A stretch of DNA of 64,000 nucleotides from Rhodococcus rhodnii. Lineage in GTDB: Bacteria; Actinomycetota; Actinomycetes; Mycobacteriales; Pseudonocardiaceae. Below the pieces are notes generated by a model. It did not search any database. It was not told where the DNA came from and was given only the letters and a program-made list of their open reading frames with translations. Both the position numbers and the translations under genes were made by a program. The stretch's first letter is position 1. Each line of letters begins with the position of its first letter. Positions 16,501 through 24,589 of the stretch are shown in pieces. The DNA is taken from the NCBI GenBank assembly GCA_000720375.1, contig JOAA01000005.1, positions 1 to 64,000 on the forward strand, written 5' to 3'.

Positions 16501-16865
16501 GGTGTCGTCACCCGAACGGTTCCGGTTACGTGGTCACCGAGCGAGCATTTGCCCACCACGTCGACCACGGTGTCTTTGCCATCCGGCTTCGCCGTGCCCG
16601 AGAAGACCAATGTGTCGCCCGCGTAGCACGGCACACCGAGCCGGATGGAGATGTTGCGCACCAGGACATCCGGGCCGGCCCAGTCCGTGACGAACCGCTG
16701 CACCAGGCCTGTCGTGGTGAGGATGTTGAGGAAGATGTCCTTCGACCCGCGGGCGATGGCCGCGTCCTTGTCGTGGTGCACGTCCTGGAAGTCACGGGTC
16801 GCCAGCGCGGTGCTGACCACGAACGTGGTCGTCGTGTCGATCCTCAGTTCCGGCAGTTCGGTCAT
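16497..16865 (-). CDS. chsH1: MaoC-like hydratase subunit ChsH1
   Basis: Single hot-dog MaoC-like protein of 122 residues. With the MaoC half of ChsH2 it forms the heterotetrameric hydratase acting on the three-carbon steroid side-chain enoyl-CoA. The segment LATRDFQDVHHDKDAAIARGSKDIFLNIL has the D-x4-H type motif of the family (FQDVHHDKDAA). Start and stop overlap the neighbours by ATGA on both sides (16865-16862 and 16500-16497). Length is close to the mycobacterial protein (129). Confidence 0.9.
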   Translation of the reverse strand: MTELPELRIDTTTTFVVSTALATRDFQDVHHDKDAAIARGSKDIFLNILTTTGLVQRFVTDWAGPDVLVRNISIRLGVPCYAGDTLVFSGTAKPDGKDTVVDVVGKCSLGDHVTGTVRVTTP

Positions 16866-17749
16866 GGCCGCGCCCGCCAGACCGGGAGGGTGAGGTCACC
16901 GTCCACACGGGACCAGTCGACCACGACCGGCTGGCCGATCCGGACCTCGTCGGCCGGGACGTCGAGCAACTCGCCCAGCATGCGTACGCCTTCCTCGAGT
17001 TCGACCAGTGCGATGACGATGGGCAACCGCTTGCCCGGCACCGGCGGGTGGTGGTGCACCACGTAACTGAAGATCGATCCACGGCCGGAAGCGAGCACGT
17101 AATCCGGCGTCCCGCTGCCGCACCGCGGGCAGAACGGCCCCGGCGGATGCCGTAGCTGCTGGCAGTCAGGACAACGCTGGATCCGCAGTTCCCGCTTGCT
17201 GGTACCTTCCCAGAAGAATTCGGTGTCTTGGTTGACCAACGGCCGGATCACCGAGCCAGCGGTCTGCTCGGGCGGCTTGAACTTCAGCACCCGGAACATC
17301 ATCTCGGCGACCGGTTCGTCGTCCACGTACCAGGTGCTGAGCGTGGTCACGAACCAGCCCTCGCCGAGCGCTGTCCGTTTTGGACCCACCACATCGGACA
17401 GCTTCGTGGTCACTGCGAGCTGTTCGCCCGGCCGGAGATAACGGTGATACGTCTGCTCGCAGTTGGTTGCCACAACGGACGTGTATCCGGCGTCGTCGAG
17501 CACTTTGGACATCGCACCTAGCGGGTCGTCCGGGTCGCGGACCCCGGTAAGGCCGTACATCGTCCAGACCTGGACCATCGCGGGCGGGGCGAACTTCGGG
17601 TACGCCGGGTTGCGGTCGCCCATCGCCTCGGTCCAGTTGTTGATCATCGGCTCGTTGACCGGATCCCTGGCCAGCCTCGGCTTGCTCTCGCCCAGTGCCC
17701 TGAGCCGTTGCGCCTCAACCTCAATCGAATTCATCTGTGTCGACGTCAT
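16862..17749 (-). CDS. chsH2: ChsH2: MaoC-like domain plus DUF35 zinc-ribbon/OB domain
   Basis: Two-domain protein, 295 residues. Residues ~1-160 form a MaoC-like hot-dog that pairs with ChsH1. Residues ~165-295 are a DUF35 unit with a rubredoxin-like zinc ribbon, C183-x2-C186 and C197-x2-C200 (QRCPDCQQL, PFCPRCGSG), then an OB fold that partners Ltp2. So one protein links hydration to aldol cleavage. The ATG at 17749 overlaps the fadE29 stop (ATGA). A second in-frame ATG (Met6, 17734) is possible. Confidence 0.92.
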   Translation of the reverse strand: MTSTQMNSIEVEAQRLRALGESKPRLARDPVNEPMINNWTEAMGDRNPAYPKFAPPAMVQVWTMYGLTGVRDPDDPLGAMSKVLDDAGYTSVVATNCEQTYHRYLRPGEQLAVTTKLSDVVGPKRTALGEGWFVTTLSTWYVDDEPVAEMMFRVLKFKPPEQTAGSVIRPLVNQDTEFFWEGTSKRELRIQRCPDCQQLRHPPGPFCPRCGSGTPDYVLASGRGSIFSYVVHHHPPVPGKRLPIVIALVELEEGVRMLGELLDVPADEVRIGQPVVVDWSRVDGDLTLPVWRARP

Positions 17750-18858
17750 CTGGGCACCCTCGGCAGTTTGAGCCCGGCAGAGGCGATCAGCTCGCGCTGG
17801 ATCTCGTTCACGCCACCGCCGAACGTCAGGACCAGATTGCGTTTCGCCTGGACGTCAAGCCATCTCACCAGGTCGGCGGTCTCCAGATCGGCTGGATCGC
17901 CGTAACGGCCGACGATCTCCTCCATCAGTCGGCCGATTCGCTGCGTGCGATCGGAGGAGAAGATCTTGGTGGCCGACGCGTCCGCCACATCCAGCTCGGA
18001 CGACGCGACCTGGCCGTTGAGCAGCTCGTTGACCTCGATCACGGCCATCGTCTCGGCCAGCGCGCGCCGGACGTCGGCTTTGCCGAGGAGGTCTCGTTTC
18101 GCGGCCCAGTCGTGCACACGGTCGTACAGCCCGGCCAAGCGACCGGCCGGGCCGAGCATGATCCGTTCGTGGTTGAGCTGGGTGGTGATCAGCCGCCATC
18201 CGCCGTTCTCCTCGCCGACCAGCATGTCGGCCGGGACACGCACATCGCTGTAGTACGTGGCGTTCACGTGATGGGCGCCGTCGCAGGTGATGATCGGTGT
18301 CCAGGAATATCCCGGGGATTTCGTGTCCAGGATCAGGATCGAGATCCCCTTGTGCCGTGGCGCCTCGGGATTGGTCCGGCACGCCAGCCAGATGTAGTCG
18401 GCGTCGTGCGCGCCGGTCGTGAAGATCTTCTGGCCGTTGACCACGTACTCGTCGCCGTCGCGGACCGCCGTGGTGCGCAGCGACGCGAGGTCGGTGCCGG
18501 ACTCCGGCTCGGTGTAGCCGATCGCGAAATGTACTTCCCCGGCCTCGATTTTCGGCAAGAAGTAGTCTTTCTGGGCTTGCGAGCCGAAGGTTTTCAATGT
18601 CGGGCCGACAGTTTGCAGTGTCACGTAAGGCAAGGGGATGTCGGCACGGGAGGCCTCGTTGACGAAGATCTGCCGCTCCACATCCGTGGTGTCACGCAAC
18701 CAGCCATCGGATCCCATCCGCCGCACCAGGTCGCGGTAGACCGTGCCATGCCGATCGGTGAGCATCTCAAGCCGTTGCTCGGGCGTCAGCAGGTTTGCGA
18801 AGTACGTGCGCAGTGTCTTGCGCAGCGCGTGCTGTTCTTCGGTCAGGTCTACGAACAC
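17746..18858 (-). CDS. fadE29: Acyl-CoA dehydrogenase FadE29/ChsE2-like
   Basis: Acyl-CoA dehydrogenase subunit, 370 residues, from the alpha2beta2 steroid-CoA dehydrogenase that oxidises the three-carbon side chain with FadE28. The substrate/FAD region YTEPESGTDLASLRT is at ~115-129. The catalytic glutamate is in the helix-G position (NHERIMLGPAG, E231), as in isovaleryl-CoA dehydrogenase-like enzymes; the partner FadE28 lacks it, as expected for this obligate pair. The GTG start overlaps fadE28 by 10 bp. Order fadE28-fadE29-chsH2-chsH1-ltp2 is the igr operon order. Confidence 0.9.
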   Translation of the reverse strand: MFVDLTEEQHALRKTLRTYFANLLTPEQRLEMLTDRHGTVYRDLVRRMGSDGWLRDTTDVERQIFVNEASRADIPLPYVTLQTVGPTLKTFGSQAQKDYFLPKIEAGEVHFAIGYTEPESGTDLASLRTTAVRDGDEYVVNGQKIFTTGAHDADYIWLACRTNPEAPRHKGISILILDTKSPGYSWTPIITCDGAHHVNATYYSDVRVPADMLVGEENGGWRLITTQLNHERIMLGPAGRLAGLYDRVHDWAAKRDLLGKADVRRALAETMAVIEVNELLNGQVASSELDVADASATKIFSSDRTQRIGRLMEEIVGRYGDPADLETADLVRWLDVQAKRNLVLTFGGGVNEIQRELIASAGLKLPRVPR

Positions 18859-19811
18859 CGCGCCCCCAACTGATCAAGCCTTTGCTCGGCGCCGCCGACG
18901 AACCGGACGAGGTCCTTGCCCAGCGAGTAGTAGCGGTGCATCGGATACGTGATGTCGACGCCGATTCCGCCGTGCAGGTGGTGACACGTGTGCATGGCCT
19001 TCGGCAGTTCCTCGGCCAACCAGTAGGCCGCGACGTCGATCGCTTTCCCGGCGTCGAGGTTCGTGTGCCGGCGCCAGATCGCTGACCAGGCCGCCAGATG
19101 CAGTGTCCGCGCGGCCACGTAGACGTCGGCGATCTGCTGCGAGACGGCTTGGAACGTCGCCAACGGCTTGCCGAACTGTTCCCGGGTCCTGATGTGCTCG
19201 GACGTCAGCTCAAGCGCTCCGGCGAGCAACCCGTCCCCAGTCGCGGCTGCGCCGACGCAAGCAAACGCCTGCAAGGTGGCGGCTTCACCGAGCCGTTCAC
19301 CCGTTGTGCCGTCCAGGTGAATGGAATACTCGGGCGTCCCACTCGAACTGTACGTCCGGGTCATCGTCACGTCGGCGGGATCGACGACGTACACATCTTC
19401 CCCAGCGGCAACGAGTATGTGCGTCGCGTCCTCGGCGTACAGCACGTGCGCCTTGGTGCCGGTCAAGCGGCCTTCGGATGCATCGACTTGGCCGTCGAGC
19501 GCTGCGGTGATGATTCCAGGCTCAGTGAGCAGGCGATCCTGTTGTTCGGTTGTTCCCATGTGGACGATCGGCAGCACGCCCAGCGCCAATGTGGCCATGG
19601 CCGGAGTGGCTACCCCGGCACGGCCTGCTTCTTTGAGAACGACACAGGTTTCGATCACGCCAAGGCCGTCGCCGCCAAGGCGTTCCGGGATGGACAACGT
19701 CAGCAGCCCGGCTTGCCCCAGCGCTTTCCAGGCCTGGTCGGGGTCGCGGCGCAGCACGGCCGCGGTCAGGTCGGCGATTTCCCGTTGTGTGTCATCGAAC
19801 GTGAAGTCCAC
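18849..19811 (-). CDS. fadE28: Acyl-CoA dehydrogenase FadE28/ChsE1-like
   Basis: Non-catalytic-Glu acyl-CoA dehydrogenase subunit, 320 residues, partner of FadE29. Family landmarks are TFDDTQREIADL at the start, REQFGKPLATFQAVSQQIADVYV in helix G/H, and HHLHGGIGVDITYPMHRYYSLGKDL near the end. The position of the usual catalytic glutamate carries no ER(I/V) motif. The GTG at 19811 is chosen because a strong AGGAGGTGG Shine-Dalgarno precedes it and homology starts there, although the frame stays open for ~600 bp upstream. The Shine-Dalgarno overlaps the stop of the upstream dehydrogenase gene. Confidence 0.9.
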   Translation of the reverse strand: MDFTFDDTQREIADLTAAVLRRDPDQAWKALGQAGLLTLSIPERLGGDGLGVIETCVVLKEAGRAGVATPAMATLALGVLPIVHMGTTEQQDRLLTEPGIITAALDGQVDASEGRLTGTKAHVLYAEDATHILVAAGEDVYVVDPADVTMTRTYSSSGTPEYSIHLDGTTGERLGEAATLQAFACVGAAATGDGLLAGALELTSEHIRTREQFGKPLATFQAVSQQIADVYVAARTLHLAAWSAIWRRHTNLDAGKAIDVAAYWLAEELPKAMHTCHHLHGGIGVDITYPMHRYYSLGKDLVRFVGGAEQRLDQLGARCS

Positions 19812-19819
19812 GCCACCTC

Positions 19820-21802
19820 CTACGTCCTCGGCAGGCCGAGAACTCGCTCCGCGGCAAGGGTCGACAGGATCTGCGTGGTGCCGCCGGCAATGCTCAGGCA
19901 CCGGGTCACCAGGAACGAATGAATCGCGTCGGCGGCCACATCGGCCAACGCGCCTTCCGCGCCGTACGAGTCGAGCGTGGCCTCGGCGACGGCTTGCCGA
20001 TGCCGGACACCCACCAGTTTGCGGACACTCGGATCGGTGCCGAACTGGTCCATCAACGAGACCACCAAGCCGCCAGCGACCAACGCACCAAGCTTGTCCG
20101 GGTCGGTGCCGGCCGCTTTCGACAGCAGGTTCTCCACTTCGGCACCGAAGGAAGAGGAACTGCCCATCGCGACCCGCTCGTTGGCGAGCGTCGTGCGGGT
20201 CAGTTTCCAGCCGTCCCCGGGCTGCCCGACGACGCAGTCGTCCGGCACGAACACACCGTCCAGGAAGACCTCGTTGAACATGGCGTCGCCGGTGATCTCC
20301 CGCAACGGCCGGATGGTGAGGCCTTCGGACCGCATGTCGACCAGGAAGTACGTAATACCTTTGTGTTTGGGCACGTCCGGGTCGGTGCGGGCGAGGCAGA
20401 TCGCCCAGTCCGCGTCGGCCGCCCGGGAGGTCCATACCTTCTGGCCGTGCAGCCGGTAGCCGCCGTCCTCTTTGACCGCACGGGTTCGCAGCGAGGCCAA
20501 ATCCGAACCGGCTTCAGGTTCGCTGAACAGCTGGCACCAGAAGATCTCGCCGCGCAGGGTCGGCCAGACAAAGCGGTCCCGCTGCTCGTCGGTGCCGTGC
20601 TGCAGGATCGTCGGCGCCGCCCACGCCCCGATGACCAGGTCAGGCCTTGTCACGCCTTGGCGCCGCAGTTCGTCCGCGATCATCAGCTGTTGCTCGGCGG
20701 ACGCGTCAAGCCCGTATGGCTTGGGCCATTCCGGTACCAGCAGGCCGGTTTCGGCCAGTTTGACCCGCTGCTGGTCCTTCGTCAGCCGCGCGATCTCCTC
20801 GACCAGGCGCCTGGTCTGAGCGTCCGGTTCGGACACGGCACGAACCTGCCGCCTGGCACCGTTTCGGGCGAGTTCGGCGACCCGTTCTCGCCAGTGGGCC
20901 GTGCCGCCGAACAGAGCCCTGAGCGCGAGGGCCCGGCGCAGGTAGAGATGGGCGTCGTGCTCCCAGGTGAACCCGATGCCGCCGAGCACTTGGATGCAGT
21001 CCTTCGCCGTTTCCACGGCGGCTTCCAAGGCCACCGCACCCGCGACCGCCGCTGCCAGCGGATGTTCGCCGGGTGCCTCGTCGGCTGCCCGGGCAGCATC
21101 CCACGCTGCCGCTCGTGCCTCTTCCACCCGGCACAACATGCCCGCACACAGGTGTTTCACGGCCTGGAAGGAACCGATCGGCTTGCCGAACTGCTCACGG
21201 ACTTTGGCGTATTCGACCGCGGTGTGCAGGCACCAGCCCGCGACTCCGACGGCCTCGGCTGCGGCCAACGTCACAGCCAGGTCTTCGACACCCTCAACAT
21301 CGAGCAGCCGGGTCTCGTGCAGGCGTTTGAGCTCGGACAATGGGCGTGAGAAGTCAAGGGCATCCCGCTCTGTGAGCTCCGCGTCGGCCAGCGCCCAGCC
21401 ACCGTCCAACCGGGTCAACAGATACGGTGCGTGACCAATGATCGGCCCGCGCTGTTCAATCGGGCGCAGTCCAACCGCGACCGGTACGCCGCCCTCGGTC
21501 AGTCCTGGCAGAAGTTCCTTGGCAGCCGGGGACTCTGGCGTACGCGCGAGTAACAACCCGGCGAGCACCGTCGGCAGAACCGGGCCTGGTACCAACGCCT
21601 TCGCGGCGTGTTCAAGTGCCACCGCCACGTCGGAGACTGTGCCCTCGACCATCTCGAACAGCCCGAAATGGGCGAGGTCCGCCCAATGCTCGCGCCAGTG
21701 TTTGGCACCCTCGACGCCGCGAACGGTCGGCAGGATGCCCGCACCGGCGGCCCATGCGGTGATCGACTCGCCGATGGCCCGCTGCTCGTCGGTGATAGAC
21801 AC
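19820..21802 (-). CDS. fadE34: Fused two-domain acyl-CoA dehydrogenase (FadE34/ChsE3-like)
   Basis: 660-residue protein made of two acyl-CoA dehydrogenase halves. The N-half ends around ALALRALFGGTAHWRERV and carries REQFGKPIGSFQAVKHL. The C-half holds the catalytic Glu in LANERVAMGSSSS and FSEPEAGSDLASLRT for flavin/substrate binding. This single-chain heterodimer mimic is the FadE34/ChsE3 architecture, which oxidises the five-carbon steroid side chain in M. tuberculosis. It heads the igr-type operon here, where mycobacteria have cyp125. The start is GTG 21802, about seven bases from a TATAAT box, so the transcript is probably leaderless. Confidence 0.87.
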   Translation of the reverse strand: MSITDEQRAIGESITAWAAGAGILPTVRGVEGAKHWREHWADLAHFGLFEMVEGTVSDVAVALEHAAKALVPGPVLPTVLAGLLLARTPESPAAKELLPGLTEGGVPVAVGLRPIEQRGPIIGHAPYLLTRLDGGWALADAELTERDALDFSRPLSELKRLHETRLLDVEGVEDLAVTLAAAEAVGVAGWCLHTAVEYAKVREQFGKPIGSFQAVKHLCAGMLCRVEEARAAAWDAARAADEAPGEHPLAAAVAGAVALEAAVETAKDCIQVLGGIGFTWEHDAHLYLRRALALRALFGGTAHWRERVAELARNGARRQVRAVSEPDAQTRRLVEEIARLTKDQQRVKLAETGLLVPEWPKPYGLDASAEQQLMIADELRRQGVTRPDLVIGAWAAPTILQHGTDEQRDRFVWPTLRGEIFWCQLFSEPEAGSDLASLRTRAVKEDGGYRLHGQKVWTSRAADADWAICLARTDPDVPKHKGITYFLVDMRSEGLTIRPLREITGDAMFNEVFLDGVFVPDDCVVGQPGDGWKLTRTTLANERVAMGSSSSFGAEVENLLSKAAGTDPDKLGALVAGGLVVSLMDQFGTDPSVRKLVGVRHRQAVAEATLDSYGAEGALADVAADAIHSFLVTRCLSIAGGTTQILSTLAAERVLGLPRT

Positions 21803-21808
21803 TCCGTC

Positions 21809-21826
21809 ATTATAGAACGTGTTTCA
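21809..21826 (-). promoter_or_regulatory. Leaderless promoter with KstR operator for the side-chain operon
   Basis: The minus strand reads TATAAT from 21814 to 21809, placing the start site at about the GTG 21802 of the fadE34-like gene. TAGAACGTGTTTCA at 21813-21826 matches the KstR consensus at every fixed position and overlaps the -10 box, an ideal repression site. Confidence 0.82.
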
Positions 21827-21889
21827 GTTCTGAACTCAACCCTGCGAGTCAGTACAATTGCCCCCCGCGAGGTACACTGCTACTCGAAG

Positions 21890-21903
21890 TGGAACAGGTT
21901 TCA
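21890..21903 (+). promoter_or_regulatory. KstR operator upstream of kstR
   Basis: TGGAACAGGTTTCA matches TnnAACnnGTTnnA perfectly and ends 16 bp before the kstR start codon, between it and the operon promoter at 21813. It implies autoregulation of kstR. Confidence 0.82.
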
Positions 21904-21919
21904 GCAAGGGGACCCATCG

Positions 21920-22531
21920 ATGACAGCCACGCCTTCCGGTGCCATCAGCGCCCTCGGCGATGACGAGCTCGGCTCAGCCGCGCAGCGTGACCGGCGCAAG
22001 CGCATCCTGGACGCGACCATCGCGCTCGCCACCAAAGGCGGGTACGACGCGGTCCAGATGCGTGCCGTCGCCGAGCGCGCGGAGGTCGCCCTCGGCACGC
22101 TGTACCGCTACTTCCCTTCGAAAATCCACCTGCTCGTGTCCGGCCTGGCTCGTGAGTTCGAACGTAACCAGGAACGCATCGAAAAGGGAACGGTCCCCGG
22201 CGACACCCAGTACGACCGGGTCCTCTTCGTGCTCGGCCGGGTGACGCGGGCGATGCAGCGTGAACCCCACCTCACCGAAGCGATGACCCGGGCCTTCATG
22301 TTCGCCGACACGTCGGCGGCAGCGGAGGTCGACCACGTCGGCAAGCTGATGGAGCGGATGTTCACCCGCGCCATGCACGAGGGCGAACCGACCGACGAGG
22401 ACAAAGCGATCGCCCGGGTGGTCGGCGATGTCTGGCTGTCCAATTTGGTCGCGTGGGTGACCCGCCGCGCTTCCGCGACCGACGTGGCGACTCGGCTCGA
22501 GCTGACAGTTCGGTTGCTGCTGAAGGACTAG
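21920..22531 (+). CDS. kstR: Steroid catabolism repressor KstR
   Basis: TetR-family repressor, 203 residues, controlling sterol degradation; the known ligands are CoA thioesters of early cholesterol metabolites. Very close in pattern to mycobacterial KstR: QRDRRKRILDATIALA, KGGYDAVQMRAVAERA, GTLYRYFPSKIHLLVS and the C-terminal VGDVWLSNLVAWVTRRASATDV. The ATG at 21920 is chosen from the AAGGGGA Shine-Dalgarno at 21906-21912, although the frame extends to 21608 through the promoter region. It diverges from the side-chain operon with two KstR boxes between, and converges with the MocR gene (4-bp overlap). Confidence 0.95.
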   Translation: MTATPSGAISALGDDELGSAAQRDRRKRILDATIALATKGGYDAVQMRAVAERAEVALGTLYRYFPSKIHLLVSGLAREFERNQERIEKGTVPGDTQYDRVLFVLGRVTRAMQREPHLTEAMTRAFMFADTSAAAEVDHVGKLMERMFTRAMHEGEPTDEDKAIARVVGDVWLSNLVAWVTRRASATDVATRLELTVRLLLKD

Positions 22532-23835
22532 CGATAGGTCTCCTCATCGACGACCTGCCTGACTTGAGTCAGCGTCTGCCTTAGTTCGGGCAGTCCGATC
22601 GACCCAAGCGCCAGCCGAAGTGCTTGCGGCACGTGCGGAGTCGTGGCGAACGGCTCCGCTGTGGACACTGCGATGTGCTGACGTGCCAACGATGCCGCGA
22701 TGCGGTCTGCTCGCGCGCTCTCCGGCAAAGGCAGCCAGAGGAAGTAGGACGACGGGTGCGCTTCGAATGGCAGTCCGTCGAACACATCTCGGGCGATGGC
22801 CTGCCGCATCTGGGCGTCGGTGCGTTTCTGGGCTTCAAGACGATCCACGGTGCCGTCGTCGAGCCAGCGGCAGGCGATCGCGGCGTTGAGCGCGGGCGTG
22901 TTCCAGGTCGTTGCCCGGATCGCGCGCTCGATCGGTTCTGTGTCGGTGGCCGCGACGAAGCCGATCCGCAAGCCGGTGGCGACACTCTTGGACAGACTCG
23001 AGACGTAGACCGTGGTTTCGGGTGCCAGGGCCGTCAGCGGTGGTGGAGCGTCCTCGACCAGATAGGCGTACGAGCCATCTTCGATGATGAGCAGCTCGTG
23101 GCGGCGTGCGATCGCCACCAGCCGATCGCGGTCAGCACGGGACATCACCCGGCTCAGCGGGTTGTGCATCGTCGGCATGGTGTAGACCGCGCGAACCGGT
23201 CGCTCGGCACAGACTTGTTCCAGCGCGTCGAAACCGTGACATGGCAGCAGCTCAAGGCCCAGTGAGTTCGCGAGCACCTTGAAGCCCGGATAAGTGAGCG
23301 TGTCGACCGCCACGATGTCGCCGTGGTTGAGCTTGGCCATGACTGTCGTGGCGAGTCCGTGCTGGGATCCACTGACGATGAGGACTTGCTCGGCGGTCAC
23401 GGTCAGCCCACGACGTCCGAGATGGCGGGCGACGCTGGCTCTGTCCTTGGCGCGTCCACGGTGTGGTTGGTAGTGCAGGAACGCGTCGAGGTCTCCCGCG
23501 GTCGCCAGTTCTCGCAAGGCTTGCCGCAACATGCCGGCCTGCCCTGGAATCGTGGGGTGGTTGAAGCTGAGGTCCACCGCGTCGGCCGCCACCGTCCGCT
23601 GGTCGATCGCTTGCGGCTGAACCACATCGCGAACGAACGTGCCGCGGCCCTGTTCCCCGGTCACCAGGCCCATCGCTTCGAGTTCCGCGTACACACGGGA
23701 TGCGGTCACCAACGCGATGCCCTCGCGGGCGGCAAGGTCTCGATGCGTGGGCAGACGCGTCCCGACGGGCCACCGCCCCGCGCGGATGTCCGCGGCGAAC
23801 GCGTCGACCACACGCTTGTACCTCGGGATCCGCAT
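22528..23835 (-). CDS. MocR-type regulator (GntR HTH fused to class I aminotransferase)
   Basis: 435 residues: an N-terminal GntR winged helix (RLPTHRDLAAREGIALVTASRVYAEL, ~27-52) and a large PLP fold-type I domain. The PLP lysine lies in SSLSKSVATGLRIGF; other aminotransferase landmarks include IVSGSQHGL and MPTMHNPLS. MocR proteins sense PLP or amino-compound aldimines and usually control a divergent gene. Here that is the DJ-1/PfpI gene, with an inverted repeat between them. The 3' end overlaps kstR by 4 bp, but there is no sign it belongs to the steroid regulon. Confidence 0.9.
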   Translation of the reverse strand: MRIPRYKRVVDAFAADIRAGRWPVGTRLPTHRDLAAREGIALVTASRVYAELEAMGLVTGEQGRGTFVRDVVQPQAIDQRTVAADAVDLSFNHPTIPGQAGMLRQALRELATAGDLDAFLHYQPHRGRAKDRASVARHLGRRGLTVTAEQVLIVSGSQHGLATTVMAKLNHGDIVAVDTLTYPGFKVLANSLGLELLPCHGFDALEQVCAERPVRAVYTMPTMHNPLSRVMSRADRDRLVAIARRHELLIIEDGSYAYLVEDAPPPLTALAPETTVYVSSLSKSVATGLRIGFVAATDTEPIERAIRATTWNTPALNAAIACRWLDDGTVDRLEAQKRTDAQMRQAIARDVFDGLPFEAHPSSYFLWLPLPESARADRIAASLARQHIAVSTAEPFATTPHVPQALRLALGSIGLPELRQTLTQVRQVVDEETYR

Positions 23836-23845
23836 GGGCCGATTG

Positions 23846-23877
23846 TATCCATGACAATTTTTAGACTGTCCTGGATA
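23846..23877. promoter_or_regulatory. Inverted-repeat operator between MocR and DJ-1 genes
   Basis: TATCCATGACA (23846-23856) and TGTCCTGGATA (23867-23877) pair with one mismatch across a 10-bp spacer in the 61-bp divergent intergenic region. It is the obvious candidate site for the MocR regulator. Confidence 0.65.
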
Positions 23878-23896
23878 GGACCCTTACGCTGCGGAT

Positions 23897-24589
23897 ATGC
23901 ATATCGCGATCCTGACCTTCGAGGCCTACAACGAGCTCGATTCGCTGATTGCCCTTGGCATCCTCAACCGGGTCAAGCGGCCCGGCTGGCGCGTGTCGAT
24001 CGCCAGTCCGACGCCCACAGTTCGCTCGATGAACGGCGTGGTGATCGAGTCCACGGCGACGTTGGAAGAGGCCTGCGCGGCGGATGCCGTCATCGTGGGC
24101 AGCGGTGCACAGACTCGTGAAGTGGTCGAGGACCCCGCGATCATGGGTGTGTTGCAGGGCCTCGACCCGGCCCGGCAACTGCTTGCCGCGCAGTGCTCTG
24201 GAACGCTCTTGGTCGCCAAACTCGGCTTGCTGCAAGGTGTTCCCGCTTGCACCGATCTCACGACCAAGCCGTGGGTCATCGCAGCCGGGGTCGAGGTCCT
24301 CAACCAGCCCTTCTACGCCAAGGGAAACGTGGCAACCGCAGGCGGTTGCCTCGCTTCCCATTATCTGGCCACGTGGGTCATCGCCCGGCTGGTCAGCCTC
24401 AAAGCCGCCGAGGCAGCCGTGCACTACGTTGCCCCGGTCGGTGAGAAGGAGGACTACATCGCGCGGGCCTTGCGCAACGCGACTCCCTATCTAGCCGAGG
24501 ACGCCGGAGACCGAGGCGTGTCCTTTGAGGAGGTTGCGGGCGATCGTGCGGCGCTGGATCTCGTCGGTTCCTTCGTAGATCCTCAGTAG
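23897..24589 (+). CDS. DJ-1/PfpI family protein
   Basis: Glutamine amidotransferase-like fold protein, 230 residues. The nucleophile-elbow cysteine is C100 in LLAAQCSGTLLVAKLG; the family glutamate region is FEAYNELDSLIALGIL. It resembles ThiJ/PfpI domains of intracellular hydrolases, amidases or glyoxalase III-like proteins; the reaction cannot be fixed from sequence. There is no AraC-type DNA-binding extension. The divergent MocR regulator probably controls it. The last 99 bp overlap the 3' end of the convergent acyl-CoA dehydrogenase gene, an unusually long antisense overlap. Confidence 0.8.
   Translation: MHIAILTFEAYNELDSLIALGILNRVKRPGWRVSIASPTPTVRSMNGVVIESTATLEEACAADAVIVGSGAQTREVVEDPAIMGVLQGLDPARQLLAAQCSGTLLVAKLGLLQGVPACTDLTTKPWVIAAGVEVLNQPFYAKGNVATAGGCLASHYLATWVIARLVSLKAAEAAVHYVAPVGEKEDYIARALRNATPYLAEDAGDRGVSFEEVAGDRAALDLVGSFVDPQ

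Noticed and set aside
19812..20435. Extended N-terminus for the FadE28-like protein
   Set aside because: The extension is an out-of-frame reading of the fadE34-like gene; a strong Shine-Dalgarno and homology support GTG 19811.
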